Assembly: GCA_001724265.1 (NCBI GenBank)
Contig: MEDY01000058.1
Span: 1 to 64,000 of the forward strand
Direction of reading: 5' to 3'
Origin: Rhizaria sp. SCN 62-66
Lineage: Eukaryota; Rhizaria, unplaced
Length of the DNA: 64,000 nt
Below, piece by piece: positions 21,183-33,749 of the stretch (within the stretch, counting starts at the first letter, position 1; each line of letters starts with the position of its first letter). Under the pieces are notes generated by a model that did not search any database, was not told the origin of the DNA, and saw nothing but the letters and a program-made list of their open reading frames with translations. The translations under genes were made by a program, and so were the position numbers.

Positions 21183-24100
21183 ATGAGCTTAGCGTCCGCC
21201 TCGGCGTCCTCCGCCGCAGGCCCAGCTCCCGCGCCTGTGGCTCTGCTCCCGTCTGCGCCCACGCCCGCGTTTTCTGCCACTGCGCCGCCTGCCCTTTCCT
21301 TTCTCCGCGCCGCGCAGAAGCCCTCCGCGCGCGCGCTGGCCGACGCCGGCGGCGACATGCTTGACTTTCTCGGCAGCACCAGCACCAGTGCCGCCACCGA
21401 CGCTGACGGGGGCAGCGCGGGCGACGGCGCTGGCGCGGGCTATAAGAAGCCTGTCAAGGCCGCGGCGCGTTTGGCCCGCCGCGCCCCGCTAGCCGGCGCT
21501 GCCCCGCGCCCTTCCGCCTCCGCCTCAGCATCAGCCACAGTCTCAGCCACAAACGCGATAACTACGACTGCTGCTAAGCGCAGTGATGTGCTTGGCGATG
21601 ACCTGACTCCCGGCGAGCGCGCATACCTCGCTCTGGCCGCGCAGCCGCCCCTCCCGGCCTCATCCGCCGTCGCCGCCACTGAGTCCTCCGCCGCTGACGC
21701 CGCCGCGCCGCAGCTGCCGCCGCTGCCGCAGCCGCTGTCTCGACTGCTTCCCGCGCTGCCTGCGGCGCTCTTCGCGCCCACCACAGCGGCCGCGGCGGCC
21801 GCGGCGGCGCACGGCCCCGGCGCGGCGTCGGTGCCGCTGGCGAGCGCGCTGTCGGTGACCCCGAACCAGTTCATCGCGGCCTCGGCTGCCTCGAGTCGGC
21901 ACGGCGGCATGAGCCACTCGAGCGACGGCAGCGGCAGCGGGCTTTGGCAGGCGCCGCTGGTCACGCAGCAGCAGATCGCCGGCAGCAAGCGCTACAGCCA
22001 GAGCAACAAAGGGTTTGATATCAACGACGGCACGATGTACTTCAACAGCGCATTCCCCGACACCAGCAGCGCTCTCACCCGGCAGCAGCTGCAGCAGCAG
22101 CAGCGCTTCGCGGCCGACTACCCCACTGCGCACGCGTTCGCCACCGCGGCCGCCGGCTCTCTGACCGCGCTCACGCTCGGCGACTGGGAGGCCGCGATCG
22201 CGCGCTACGCGCCGCGCGGCACGGCCAGCGGCCTAACTTCGGGCGCAGGCGGCCTGGCTTCTGCCGCGACGCTCGAGGTGCTGAACCCGGACGACCCTGA
22301 ATACTCTCACCGTAATAGCAGTGTGGACAGCGGCAGTCAAAGGCAGGGCGCGGGCAGGAGGGCCCTTAACAGCCATGCCGCCGCCGCCGCTGGCAACGGC
22401 GACAACGCTGCCATGGGAGCCGCCATTGGCCTCGGCGTCAGCGCCTGCCTCCGCTTTCCCCACAACAACACGGTCTCGGCTGCGGCGACCTCGGCAGGCA
22501 GCCTCATTAGCGCCGACGCCGGCGCCGGCGGCAGCGCGGGCGGACTTGGCGGGGCCACAGGCTCCGGCTGGGGTGGTTCCGTCCTTCGCCCGCCCACAGC
22601 GACAGATCTGCTCGCGGACTCATGCTCGCAGGTGTCGCAGGCGCAGCGGCAGCGGGCACAGGCGCTGATGCTGCTCGACGCGCGCAACCTCGACGACGAG
22701 CACCACTTGCAGCAGCAGCACACGCATGCGTTATTCGGAGCTCAGTCTAACAATGGCAGCTATGCAACGAGCGATGACTTTTATTACAGCGACGACGACG
22801 ACGACGCTGAGCCCGCTACATCAGCCCAGTCGCAGCAACAGCGTAAGTCAGCGGCCGCTGCTGCTGCGGCTGCTGCTGCCGCCAAGGCGCCTCTGTTCGG
22901 CGCCCAAGTCTCTGCCTCCGTCGCCGCCTCCACGGCCGCCGCGTCCCAGCTGCCCTTCCGCGCGTCCCACGCCGTCGCCGCGGCCGTTGCGGCCACGCAG
23001 CCACGCGGGCTGTCCGCGGCCGTGACGCGCGCTGTGCAGCGCCTGGGCCGCAACCGCGCGCTCGCGCACGGGCTTTGGGGCCCGTTGTTGCGGCGGCTGC
23101 TCGCCCCGGCGCCGGCGCGCGTGGCGCTACGGCTGCCCGTCACCATCGATGCGGGCGACGGCCGTGTGGTCCGCGACTCGGTCTTCCGCGCCATCCTCGC
23201 GTACGGCGCCACGGGCAACATCGCCGCCGCGGCCGCCGCAGCCGCAGCCGCGAGCAGCAGCAGTGCGACGGCGGCGGTGTTGAAGGACCCTTCGGACATG
23301 CTGCTGCTGCTCTCTGCGGACTCGGACTCGGCGGGCGCGAGCCGCGCGCGGCCGGACGCGCTGCGACACTCGGACCCCGCGCTGCGGCTGTCGGCCGTGT
23401 GGTTCAAGCCGGACCTGTCGTACGACGAGCTGCTCAACTGGCACCGCCCTCAGCTGGCTGTGGACCTGCTCTCGCGGCCGCCGCTGCCCGGCGCGGAACC
23501 CACCGACTCGGACTCGGGCTGCGACGCCGACGCAGAGCCCCCCGCGGGCGCCGTATCGGACACGCCCACTGCGGCAGCTGCGCGCGACGTCTTGAACCGG
23601 TCGATCCTCGATGCGGCGGCCGCGGCCGGTGCGTGGCTGCCGCCGCCGCCCGCGCGCGCGTTGCCCGCGGCGGGCCGTGAGCCGTCAAAGCTGCAGCGGC
23701 TATGGCTGCAGCTGCGGCAGGACGAACGCCGGCGCCTGCGCCGCATGCGCCGCCGCGTGCGCTCAGTCCGCAGCTCGCCGTTCGCCTTCCCGGCCGTGAG
23801 CCCCGCGCTGCGCTGCGAGCTGGCGCAGCGCCGGCCACTTGCGGCGCCGCTTGCGCGCCCGCAGCACGCGCAGCCGCTGTTTCCTGGCATCCCACTGCGG
23901 CTGGAGGAGGACACGGCACTGGCCGCGGCGCCCGCCGGGTGGCTGCTGCGGCTGCAGAAGGCGCCCGCGCTGTCGCCGGCCGCCGCGGGCGCGTTCCTGG
24001 CCCGGACCGCCGCGTCGGGCTACAACAGCAGCAACAGCAACAGCGTCACGGGCGGCGGCGTCGACAGACACGGGCTCGTGCCCAAGGCCGTCGTCGACGT

Positions 24101-27100
24101 CTTCATCGACGTCGCCGTCGACAACGCTAAGAGCACCGCAGGCGGCGGCGGCGGCGGCGGCGGGGCGGCAGGTGACGGCTCAGTGCTGTCTCTGCTCTCC
24201 GGCGGCGGGGGTGGCGGCTCGGGGGGCGCGGACAGCGGCGGCGGCCCCATCCCGCCCGAGCCCGCGGTGCCGCCACCGCGGCCGCACGTGTCGGACGTGT
24301 CAGCCGCGACCGGCGCGCTGGTGCTGCTGGAGCACCTGGACCGCGCGCCGCTGCTGTTAGCCAACCCCGGCATGGCGGCGAAGGCCGTGCTCTACTATGC
24401 CGACCCCTGCGCGGCCGCGGACCCCGCCGTCAAGGCGGCCGCAGCGGCCGCGGCGGGACTCAATCCGGGTACGCGTCAAGAAAAAGCACCTGAATACTGT
24501 TGACATGTATTGTTTGTTTGTTAACGTCTTTCATTAAATCGATCTGTCATTTTACATGCTTGCTTATTATTATGATGATTTGTATCAACATCTCATGACC
24601 TTGCCCTATCACGTCGTTTTGTACTAATCTGTCTGCTTTCCCAGGCGAGGCGACGCCGGTAGACCGTGTGCGCGCCACCGCGCCCCCGCGCGCGCTGGGC
24701 AAGCTGGACATCCTCACCGGCGCGAGCGCGGGCCCCGGCGGCGTGTCCCACGTCTGTCTCGACGAATACGTGCCCATGTGGGAGTCCGGTCTGGGCCGCG
24801 CGCCGCTGTCGCGAACGCCCACACCGCGCAGCTACCGCGACTTCCTCTTGGTGCGGCCCGCCGCGGCTGCTAGCCGCGTCGCCGCGGCCGTGCCCGCCGG
24901 CAGCGCCGCCGGGGTCTCGGCCGAGGTCCGTAAGGCGCGCCGCCTGCGCCGACTCGCGCGGGCCGAGGCGGCGCGCGCGGACGCGCGGAGCTACCCCATG
25001 TCAGGCGCGATGGCACAGCTCGTCGCGAGCGGCGGCGCGGCGGGTGTGGTGGCCGTGGTCAGCGGGCCGCAGATGGCGGGGATCGTCAAGGACGGATACC
25101 CCCTGTGGGCTGACGTGAGCTCGACCGACGAGGACGAGTACACGCCTAAACGCAACCACGCGAGTCTAGCCGCCGACGAGATCGAGGAGGAGGAGGGCGC
25201 CGACGGCGACGACGACGAGGACGACGAGGACGAGGACGAGTACGATGACGACGAGTACACAGGCCGCGACCCCTTCCGCGTGCGGCCCGCGGCCAACGAG
25301 CGCCGTGCACACCGCCGCCACCGCCGCCGCCGCCAGCGCGCGCGCCGCAACGGCAACGTGCGGCCCGCGTCCCGCGCTGCGGCGGCCGCGCCTTGGACGA
25401 TCCGCCTGCTCCCGGCCACCTACACGGTCGGGCAGCTGCAGCCGCTGGTGACGGTGCCGGTGCCGTACTCGGTCGACGCAGTGGAGTTACGCTCCCTCTA
25501 CTTGCGCTCGGTGCTGTCGCGCTGGTTTGCCACCAACTCGACGCTGCCCGGCACTGTGCTGGCGCGGTTGCTGGCGCGCAACGCGGAGGACGCCATCGCG
25601 CACCTCGTCGGCCGCGGGGAATACCAGGTACGCACAGAAAAAACGTGGGACACCGTTTAAAATGCTTCATATTTTGAGAAAAAAAAAAGCTGTTATCATG
25701 ACATGTATTACTTCCGAATGGCTGCTCAAAAACATTTCTGCCGAAATACTAAATTATGTCTTCTTTACCGTTTTTGTTTTCTTAACTCTACCGTTTTAGG
25801 GCGCCCGCATGGGCGGGGGCATCAAAGACCTGCAGGCGGCCCTGCGCGCCGCGTACGATCCGTACACGCCCGCGATGAGCCGCCGCGAAGCCGCGCACGT
25901 GGCCTCGATGACGGCCTCGCGACTGAACTTCGACCTGCACGGCGTGCGGCTCGAAGAGGACGCGCTGCGCGCCGGCTTCACGCCAGAGCAGGCGTGCGTC
26001 TGGGAGAGCCTCGAGGTCTCGCTGGACCGCGCCGGCGCCGCAGGGTTGGTGCGCAATGCCGCGCCCTATGACTACTCGCTGGAGCGCGCCCGCAACCTCA
26101 TCTCGCTGGCGGGCAATTTCGCGCCGCGCGCGCCGCGGCTCGCGCGCGCGCTGCGGTTCTTGGCCCGCGTGCTGCAAGCTTCGGCGTGGATGCAGACGGC
26201 GGCTTTCGACGCCGCGGTGCGCCACGGCCGCGTTGCGCTGAGCCCGCGCGCGTGGCCGCAGACCGTCGGGCCAGGAGTCTCGGTGGCTTACGTGCAGGAC
26301 GACTCGGGCCGCAACAGCCACCAAGGACAAGGCGGCCGCTCGCGCAAGAGCCGCGCCGTGCTAGTCGCGCCGCCGCCCGCCGCGCCGAGCGCCACCGACG
26401 CTGCGGGCAGCGAGGAGGCGCCGCCAGGCAGTCTGGCCGCGTTGGTCGCCACCGACAAGTACGCTACCAAACAAACGAAATAGCCTCGTTGTGAACAATA
26501 TACCTTGATATAACATGTATGCCAATTGTTTCATTTTCCTCAAGTACTTTATTTTCATGGTGTGTCTCACTTTAATCACTCATAACATGCCGCATTTTTC
26601 GATACACAAACAGGGCTGTTCTGGAGCGCCTCGCGGACCGCGACCTCCGCGACGTGCTGCTGCGCTCGGGCCATGGCGCGGCCGAGGTGTCGGCGATGTC
26701 CCGCGCGCAGCGCCTTGCCGCCGCGGCCCAGACGCGCCGCCTGGAGCGCGTCGTCGGCGTCGGCGCAGACCGGTCGGCCTTCGCCGTCGCCGCCGTCGCC
26801 GACGCCGCCGCTGTCGCGCTCGCAGCCAGCGCCAGCAGGGCCGCGGCCGCCGCGGTGCCTTCCGCCGCCGCAGCTGCGGCCGCAGCGGCAGCCTCGACGG
26901 CCGGCAGCGCCAAGGGCAGCACTAAGGGCGGCTCCAAGGGCGGCCGCAAGGGTTCTGCAGCCGCCGCCGCTGCCGCCGCCGCCGCCGCGGGGGGGGCGGG
27001 TGGGAAGAGCCTGCAGAGCTTCATCAACGAGGAGCTCGCTGCGCTGCCTGAGGTTAAGAAGCTGTTCGTCGCGCAGGTGAACGAGCTGTCGCGGCTGAGC

Positions 27101-29059
27101 CCACCGGATCCGACCGCCGTGGCCGGCGAGGACGAGAGGCTCGACGGCGACCTCGCCATTCCGGCGCCCGTCCCGCTCTACAACCCCGCTATCGCGAATG
27201 CCACCTCGGACGCGGTCAGTGCAAGCGTTGATGTTGTTTCTGCTGCTGGCGCTGCTGCCGAGGGCAACATGGTTGTCCCCGCGGGCGCCGCCTCGAGCGC
27301 CGCCTCGACCGCGGTGGCGATGGTGGCGACCCACGTTGTCAGCACGCCCCAGGCGCGGTGGTCACTCGACGCGCTGCCCGCGGCGCCGGTGACCACGTCG
27401 GTTCGGCACTACTCGACGCCGATCATGGCGCGCTGCCTGGACGTGACCACGGACGTAGTCGTGCGGCGCCGCGTGACGCGCTTCGCACCGGACGGCACCG
27501 CGACCGTGACAGTCGAGTACATCGTGTCGCCCGCGGACGTGGCCGACTTCCAGCAGGGCCGCATGCGCGGGATCGAGCCCCACGCGCACGTGCGCCGCAG
27601 CCTCGGCGGACCCGTCGAGGTCGCCAACCTCAAGGCCGCCGCGGCGGCCTCGGCCTCAGCCGACGCGGACAACGAGCCGCCGGCCGGCCGCGGAGGCCGC
27701 GGCGGCCGCGGCGGCCGCGGCGGCCGGGTCAAGGGCAACGTCCGCGGCGTGCGCGGCGGCAGCGCGGCTGCGGCGGCGGGCGCGGCGGGCCGGGCTCCGG
27801 GCGCCGCAGCGGGCTACGGCAACGGCGCAGGTGCGCTCATGGACGACGATGACGACGCGTTCTTCAGCGGCGACTCGACCAAGCAGCGGCGTGAGCGGGA
27901 GCGCAACCCGCTCCTGATGCTGCAGACGCTGCTCAACGACGCCGTCAAACACGTACAGGTACGTAATTCTTGCAGCGCATCTTCAATTTCATGTTTTTTG
28001 TGTTTTTTATCGTATTTTGCCAATGTAAAATTGCTCCTCACAATCTCAGACTCCCTCTGCTATGTGCACCTCGCCATACAGACGACCTGCGCGGTTGACG
28101 TGAGCTACACGACCCTGCCTAAGTCGGAGAAGGCGGCCCCGCGGTACCACGAGTTTGTCAAAGAGCCGATGGACGTGGCGCACCTGCAGCGTGTGGCCAC
28201 CGAGGCCACGGATCCGCCCCCCGCCTCCTTAGGCTTGGTCCACGAGACGCCCGCCGAGGCCGAGGCGCGCGCCGCGGCCGCGTTCTCTGCGTCGGCCAAG
28301 GTCTACTCGGTCGAGACCTTTATGGCTAAGGCGCAGCTGATGCGGTCCAACTCGGCGCTGTACAACGGCGCGCAGTCGCCCGTGACACAGGCCACAGAGC
28401 GGATCATCAAGGCCTTTGCCGACTACTTCGAGGCGCGCGCCAAGGACGTCGCGCGGTGCACCCAGAACCTCAACGCCGAGTGCGAGAAGCGGACGCTGCA
28501 CGCGCAGCTGGGCCGCATCGTCGAGGAGGTCCGCCGCGAAGACAAGCTGCGCATCTTCTACGACAAGCCCGACAAGAAGCACTTCCCGGACTACGAGAAG
28601 CGGATCGCGCGGCCGATGTCGCTCAACATGATCGCAGACCGGTGCTCGCATTGGACGCTGAGCTCGGCCGAGGAGATGCTCGAGCTCTTCGGCCTCATCC
28701 GCAACAACGCCGAGCAGTTCAACGGGCCCGCGCACGCAGTCACTGAAGCCGCGCAACACCTGCTCAACGTTGCGCGCGACAGGGTTGGCAAGCTGATGCC
28801 TAAGCTGCGCAACCTCGTGCTTGTCGCCGCCGCCGGCGAAGACGCCGCGGCCGGGGCAGGCGGCGCGCGAGGCGCCGGCTCGGGCCGCGGCGCGGGCGGG
28901 GCTAGGGGCCTGAAGCGCGCGGCGGACACTGGCGCCGCAGGGGTTGGCAAGAAGGCCAAGCAGACGCCCGCGGCGCTCGCGGCGGCTGCGGCGGCCGCGG
29001 CGACCGCGGCGGCGGCGGCGGCGGAGACGTCTGGCGAGGAGGAGGAAGAGCAATACTAA
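21183..29059 (+). CDS. TAF1: TAF1, largest TFIID subunit, with tandem bromodomains
   Basis: Five exons (21183-24468, 24645-25627, 25800-26458, 26614-27958, 28082-29059) join in frame to 2416 residues. Donors are GTACGC three times and GTACGT once. The fourth intron (123 nt) is also open in frame, so its removal rests on the donor and the CATACAG acceptor. TAF1 scaffolds TFIID at RNA polymerase II promoters. The conserved central domain shows ALVLLEHLDRAPLLLANPGM (~1045), SYRDFLLVR (~1157), an acidic stretch, then YTVGQLQPLVTVPVPYSVDA (~1355) and RSVLSRWFATNS. The C-terminus has two bromodomains at about 2075-2210 and 2235-2335, with KHFPDYEKRIARPMSLNMI, QFNGPAHAVTEAAQHL and an earlier ALYNGAQSPVTQAT carrying the acetyl-lysine-binding Asn. 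The ~1000-residue N-terminus is Ala/Ser/Gln-rich. Stop TAA. Confidence 0.85.
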
Positions 29060-29064
29060 ACGAT

Positions 29065-29738
29065 ATGAGTGAGACAAAGTGCTTCTTCAATTCAAGTGTA
29101 CTTACCGACATGCAACTCACCTAAGTGACACGTGAGTCTTTGTAAGGATTGTTTCAAATAATAACTAGTGTTTAAAATCAACTTAATACAAACAAGTCTC
29201 CTTTATTTAACATCCTATCCCTTTTGTGTCCAGGCAGCGACGCAGCTGCATCTGGTACGTAATCATGTTGCCATGTTTTCATTTGTGTTTTGTATTATTT
29301 TCAAATGTTTGAATTGTAGATTTACCACGAATCAATCTAAATGAAGACAGCAATGATAAAAAATAACTTTCTTTGTTATGTTATTAAGACATACATACTC
29401 TATGTTTACGCGTTGATTTCTATACGCGTTTTACTCTTAAAAAAACAACTCCCTCTCAGAACAAAGAACACACGACAAACGCAGACGCAAAAGACATAGC
29501 AGTAGCTCAAGAAGTCGATTGTGACGACGACAGTGATCGAGAAGAGATGCAACAACAATTGTCACACCAACACTTAGCGACCACTCTCTCTCACACACAC
29601 ACACACTCACTTCACGCTGCCAAGTTGTTTTGCGTTGGTTCTGCCTTTGCCTCAGCTTTTGCGCGTTTAACTGTGTTCTGTCTCACTTCACTTCACTGGG
29701 TCTTTCGTCAGCATGCAAGCGACTTCGCTGGGTGTTGA
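29065..29738 (+). CDS. Candidate three-exon small gene or spliced TAF1 3' untranslated region
   Basis: Downstream of the TAF1 stop a 21-nt segment (29234-29254) is flanked by TGTCCAG and GTACGT, the donor used elsewhere here. A second segment begins after CTCTCAG at 29460 and stays open to a TGA at 29738. An upstream ATG (29065) with a GTACTT donor after 29097 joins both in frame, giving 110 residues (acidic NADAKDIAVAQEVDCDDDSD, then Gln/His/Ser-rich). The same sites could instead be introns in the TAF1 3' untranslated region, which would be unusual because such introns often expose a message to decay. The frame ends 9 bases from the convergent Rab stop codon. Only the splice sites and the open frame support it. 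Confidence 0.3.
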
Positions 29739-29747
29739 GCCGGGCGC

Positions 29748-30371
29748 TTAGCATGGGCAGCCACCAGCCTCCTCGTCCGCAGTCTTGATGTCGAGCGCGG
29801 GAGGAAACACGGTGGGCGTCTCGCTGGCCAGGTGCGCCTTGAGCAGCTTCTGCGCCAGGTCCGTGAAGAGCGGCTCGATGCCGCGGCCCGTCTTGGCCGA
29901 GGTCTGAAACAGCGTCGCGTTGTGCGTGGCCGCGAAGCGTTCCGCCTCCTCGGCCGGCACGCACGCCATCGAGGGGTCCTGCACCAGGTCCGACTTGTTG
30001 GCCGCGATCGAGAGGATAAAGTCGGGCGAGGCCTTGTTGTGGAGCTCGGCGACCCAGCCCGAGAGCTTCTCCATCGACGCGGGATCCGTCACGTCGTAGA
30101 CTAGGATGGCGCCGTGCGCGTTGCGGTAGTACATGGGCAGCATCGAGTGGAAGCGCTCCTGCCCCGCCGTGTCCCAGATCTGCAGCGACATGCGGTGCGT
30201 GGCGTCGACGTCGATCATCTTGTGGATGTATGCGGCGCCGATCGTGGTTGTGGTGTTGCCGGTGAAGTAGCCGCGCGAGTAGGTGTTGACAAGGCAAGTC
30301 TTGCCAACGCCTGTGTGGCCCAGGATCACGATCTTCTTCTCCACCACGCGGCGGCCTTCGTTGTTGTTCAT
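29748..30371 (-). CDS. Rab-family small GTPase (Rab5/Rab21-like)
   Basis: A single-exon gene of 207 residues, the usual Rab length. Visible motifs are the P-loop GHTGVGKT (18-25), switch II WDTAGQERF, the base-binding NKSD and TSAK, and a C-terminal CPC (Cys-X-Cys) for double geranylgeranylation. The effector region TTTTIGAAYIH, the segment NAHGAILVYDVTD and RGIEPLFTDLAQKLL resemble the endosomal Rab5/Rab21/Rab22 group most. The product should cycle between cytosol and endomembranes and recruit effectors in its GTP form. It has no homopeptide runs, in contrast to most neighbours. Start ATG at 30371, stop TAA. I do not assign an orthologue. Confidence 0.9.
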   Translation of the reverse strand: MNNNEGRRVVEKKIVILGHTGVGKTCLVNTYSRGYFTGNTTTTIGAAYIHKMIDVDATHRMSLQIWDTAGQERFHSMLPMYYRNAHGAILVYDVTDPASMEKLSGWVAELHNKASPDFILSIAANKSDLVQDPSMACVPAEEAERFAATHNATLFQTSAKTGRGIEPLFTDLAQKLLKAHLASETPTVFPPALDIKTADEEAGGCPC

Positions 30372-30672
30372 CGTGTGTGCGGTGCGGGGGACGGGTTAGA
30401 ACTCGAGCGCTCGGGAGGGTGTGGGGGCGGGAGCTAGGTACGCAGAGGAGAGGAAACGGCGGTGGCGGACGGCTTGTTTAACTTCACAACAGGAGTGTGT
30501 TGCTAAACAACAAGGGCTGTGGACGCGGGGTCTATGCGTATGAAAATGAAAACAAGTGAAAAACGAGTGTGAGAATGTGCTATATAATAGAATATGCTGG
30601 TGTTTTGAACGATGAAAGGTCTGGGGCGCGGCAGTGAATACAATAGGATTCGGTAGGAGACAAAGCGTCATT
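30372..30672. other. Spacer upstream of the Rab gene
   Basis: About 300 bases, T-rich on the minus strand, presumably holding the Rab promoter and the 3' end of the next gene. No defined motif is seen. Confidence 0.45.
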
Positions 30673-31195
30673 TTAAGAGGGGGCATGCAGGTGCACTAAA
30701 GGCGGCGAATTAGATGCAAAGACGGCATCCGGAAGATACGGCACCACGCTATCATGGAACAGTCTGAGTACTTGTAACAGGCCAGTGTGGTTATGCGTGA
30801 GATTAGGGCGCAGAGAGCGTGCAAAACTGCCCGTGACGGTGGGCGAAGGGTCGTTCACTTCTGGGGCAGACGAGATACCCGGCCGGAACGACGCGACAAA
30901 TGCACCACAACCGGGATCGACTCCGATCGCAAAACATGAAAAACTAAGCATCCAGCAGTGCCAATGGCCCAAATAGCTCACTAGAATATCAACCAAGGGG
31001 ACAGAAAGAACGCACCACGCCGCCTCAGTTTCCCCCTCGAAACCTACCACATGCAGCAACCGTCCCTCGACTCTCGTCGTCCTTCACGGTGACCGTGAGC
31101 CTGGTTGGCAATTCGTGGTGGCCCTCTCTCTCGTCTGCACTTGTCCCATCCACCTTGCCTGGATTGTGCGAAGCAACAGGTGATTCCGTGCGCAT
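30673..31195 (-). CDS. Two-exon protein of unknown function, 151 residues
   Basis: The ATG at 31195 opens exon 1 to 31048. A 67-nt intron (GTAGGT...ATTCTAG) leads to exon 2 (30980-30673). The join keeps frame to a TAA and gives 151 residues. Exon 1 is hydrophilic (MRTESPVASHNPGKVDGTSA, then charged). Exon 2 starts VSYLGHWHCWMLSFSCFAIG, which could be a membrane or buried helix, followed by GAFVASFRPGISSAPEVNDP and LLQVLRLFHDSVVPYLPDAV. The second exon alone would look like a weak frame. Its agreement with a separate in-frame ATG exon is the main support. I do not recognise the family. Confidence 0.5.
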
Positions 31196-31838
31196 ATATC
31201 GTCAGCAAGGCATCTGCGTATGATCTATGTCTGCAGAAGTGTGCGTTCTATCATAGGATTTTATTGTGAAAGCCTCAAGCGTTGCTTTTATAGGTGGAAT
31301 CCTTGGATTTCGCGTACTCGCTAAGGCTTTCGCGGCCGTTCTCGAGCCATTTTATCCAACCTTTTTAGTTGCGTCCATCTACATGGATTTAAGGCACAGC
31401 TGCGACGTCGTCATGTAAAGACTTCTCTGTTTGTCTATGTTTGAATCGCGGTGCTACTCGCTTGACCGCAGCTCGCTCTGTGCATGTCCAAAGCACTCCC
31501 TATGTCCAACCACTCGCTCACGTCAAAACTTCAACGAAACACGCTGAATATCATCAAAGGCGTTCTCCGTTTAGTTCACTCCCGTGACATCCCATCATCA
31601 CAGTATTACATCATCTAACAACACTTATTTTTTGTCTTTCTACTTTACATAGCAAGCAACAAAGCCACCCGCAACTCAAGTCTTGCGCGCGCCTTTATTT
31701 CCATCTCTCTCCTTTCCCGCCGCCGCCCCCTCGCGCCCACCCGCCCGCTCCCCCGCACTCCGCGTCCGCGCCGTCGTCGTTACGCCGCAGTCGTTGCCCG
31801 TGCCTGCGCCCCTTGCAGCAGCAACAGCAGTCTTCGTG
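31196..31838. other. Divergent promoter region
   Basis: This spacer of about 640 bases lies between the 151-residue gene (-) and the next plus-strand gene. The part nearest 31839 is C-rich and translates in frame with it, but it lacks an ATG. Treat it as 5' untranslated sequence or possible upstream coding. No promoter motif is identified. Confidence 0.45.
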
Positions 31839-33711
31839 ATGAGCAGCAGCGGCAGCAGTGACTCCGCCGCCTCGGCATCTGGCGCCGCCGGCTCCGCGTG
31901 TCTGATCCTGATCGAGCCCCCCGCCGATGGCTACACTGCCGATGAGCTCTACGAGCTCGGCGCGCCCCTCAAGGGCCTGCGCCCGTCTTTCCGCCTCCCG
32001 TCTTTCGCAGCGTCGTCGCAGCTGTTCACGATGGACATGCAGTTCTCGACCTCGACGACCGTACTGCCCGTATCGACCAACTACTACACAGTCAAGCGCT
32101 TCGAGCGGCCCCCGGCCGAGGGCGGGCGCGCCCACGGCGACCACCGCCACGGGCGCAGCGCGCACACGTCTTCGTACAGCGCGCGTTACAACGACGACGC
32201 CGACGTCGACTGGGAGGACGACGACGGGGGCGATCTCACGACCTTCTCGTTCGACTTGACTGCCAACAAGCTCGACCGCGAGGCCGACATGGCGATGCTG
32301 GCCAGGAACAACATCGCGTACCGCTCCGAGGAGGAGCTGGACTGCAAGCGCTACCAGAAGCTGGTCGAGATTGGCATCGGAGACACAGAGCACTTCAAGG
32401 CCAAGGCCGAGGAGGCTGAGGAGCACCGCCGCGCCGCCGCCGCCGCCGCTGCTGCTGCTGCCGCCGCCAAGAGGGGCGGCCGGGGCGGCGCGCGCGGCAG
32501 CGTCACTGGTGCCAACGACGATGACGACGCCGCTGCGGCCGCCGCCGCTGCGACTGGGAAGCTCGACGGGAACCCCGAGGGCGGCAGCGACGCCGCCAGC
32601 ACCGAGGCCGGGGCCGAGCCCGAGGCTGAGGCGGAGGTTAGTCTGCACGCGCTCTTCGGGGCCGGCGACGGCGACGCCTCCGCCGCGGCTCCCGCTCCCG
32701 CGCCCGCGCCCGCGCCGGCCGCAGCGCCAGTCAACAAGGTGAACCTGGTCAAGAAGCTGCAGCAGCAGGCGCAGCAGCAGCACCAGCAGCAGCACGGTGC
32801 TGCTCCCGGCATGCCCCCCGGCATGGGCGGCCTCCCCGGCGCCATGCCAGGCGCCATGCCAGGCGCCATGCCAGGCGCCATGCCCGGCGCCATGCCCGGT
32901 GCGATGCCCCCGATGGGGCCTATGGCAGGCATGCCTCTGACCGCCGCCGGCCCTGCCGCCTCCGCCGGCGCGGGCGTCGCCGCCCCTGCGCCCTCTGCGG
33001 CCGCGATCGCGGCCCTGAGCAACCTGTCCTTTTCGCGCAACGACATCAACCAGGCGCTGCTGACTGCGGACCCGGCGCAGTGTCCGCTGGACGGCAAGCT
33101 GGGGCTGTCGGGCATGGCGCCCGCGGCGCGCGCGGCCGTCGAGGCGCGCATGGCGGCCGGCGACGCGCGGTTGGTGCCCAAGGCGCTGGCCGACGAGTAC
33201 ACGGTGCGCAATCACATTGGCAAGCTGCTCAACGAGGCGCGCGCCAAGAACCGCGGGTTGCAGGCCGACCGCGACACGCTGCGGCTGCGTGCGCAGGCGC
33301 TGCAGCTGCAGATGCAGCAGCTCCAGCAGCAGCAGCAGCAGCAGGGCCAGCAGCAGCAGCTGCAACAGCAGGTCGAGGCGCTCAACGCCGCGATCAACAA
33401 GCTCCGCGAGGACGATCACGTACGTCCAGAAAGCAATATCTATTCCTGACGATGTGCGCATATTTTTGTGAATGATGCTAAATTACGCTCTCTATGAGTT
33501 CGAATCTGTTTTCTCAGAATCTCACACTTATTTTTCTATTCCTCGTTTTTCTGCCTTCCTTTTCTTTTTTTTACGTCCCGCAGGCTGTGCTGGGCGTGAT
33601 GCACGACACGATCGTTAAGGTCGAGGACTTCATCCCCAAGGCCGCGTTCAAGCTCGGCCAGGTGCTGCAGATGTACGCCAACGGCGGTGGCGACGACGCT
33701 GCCCAGCAGCA

Positions 33712-33749
<38 letters not shown>

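Noticed and set aside
31695-33461. 588-codon minus-strand open frame exactly opposite the Gln-rich gene
   Set aside because: The plus strand has a splice donor and acceptor in phase with a second exon and complex sequence. The minus frame is a mirror artefact, rich in Arg, Gly and Leu.
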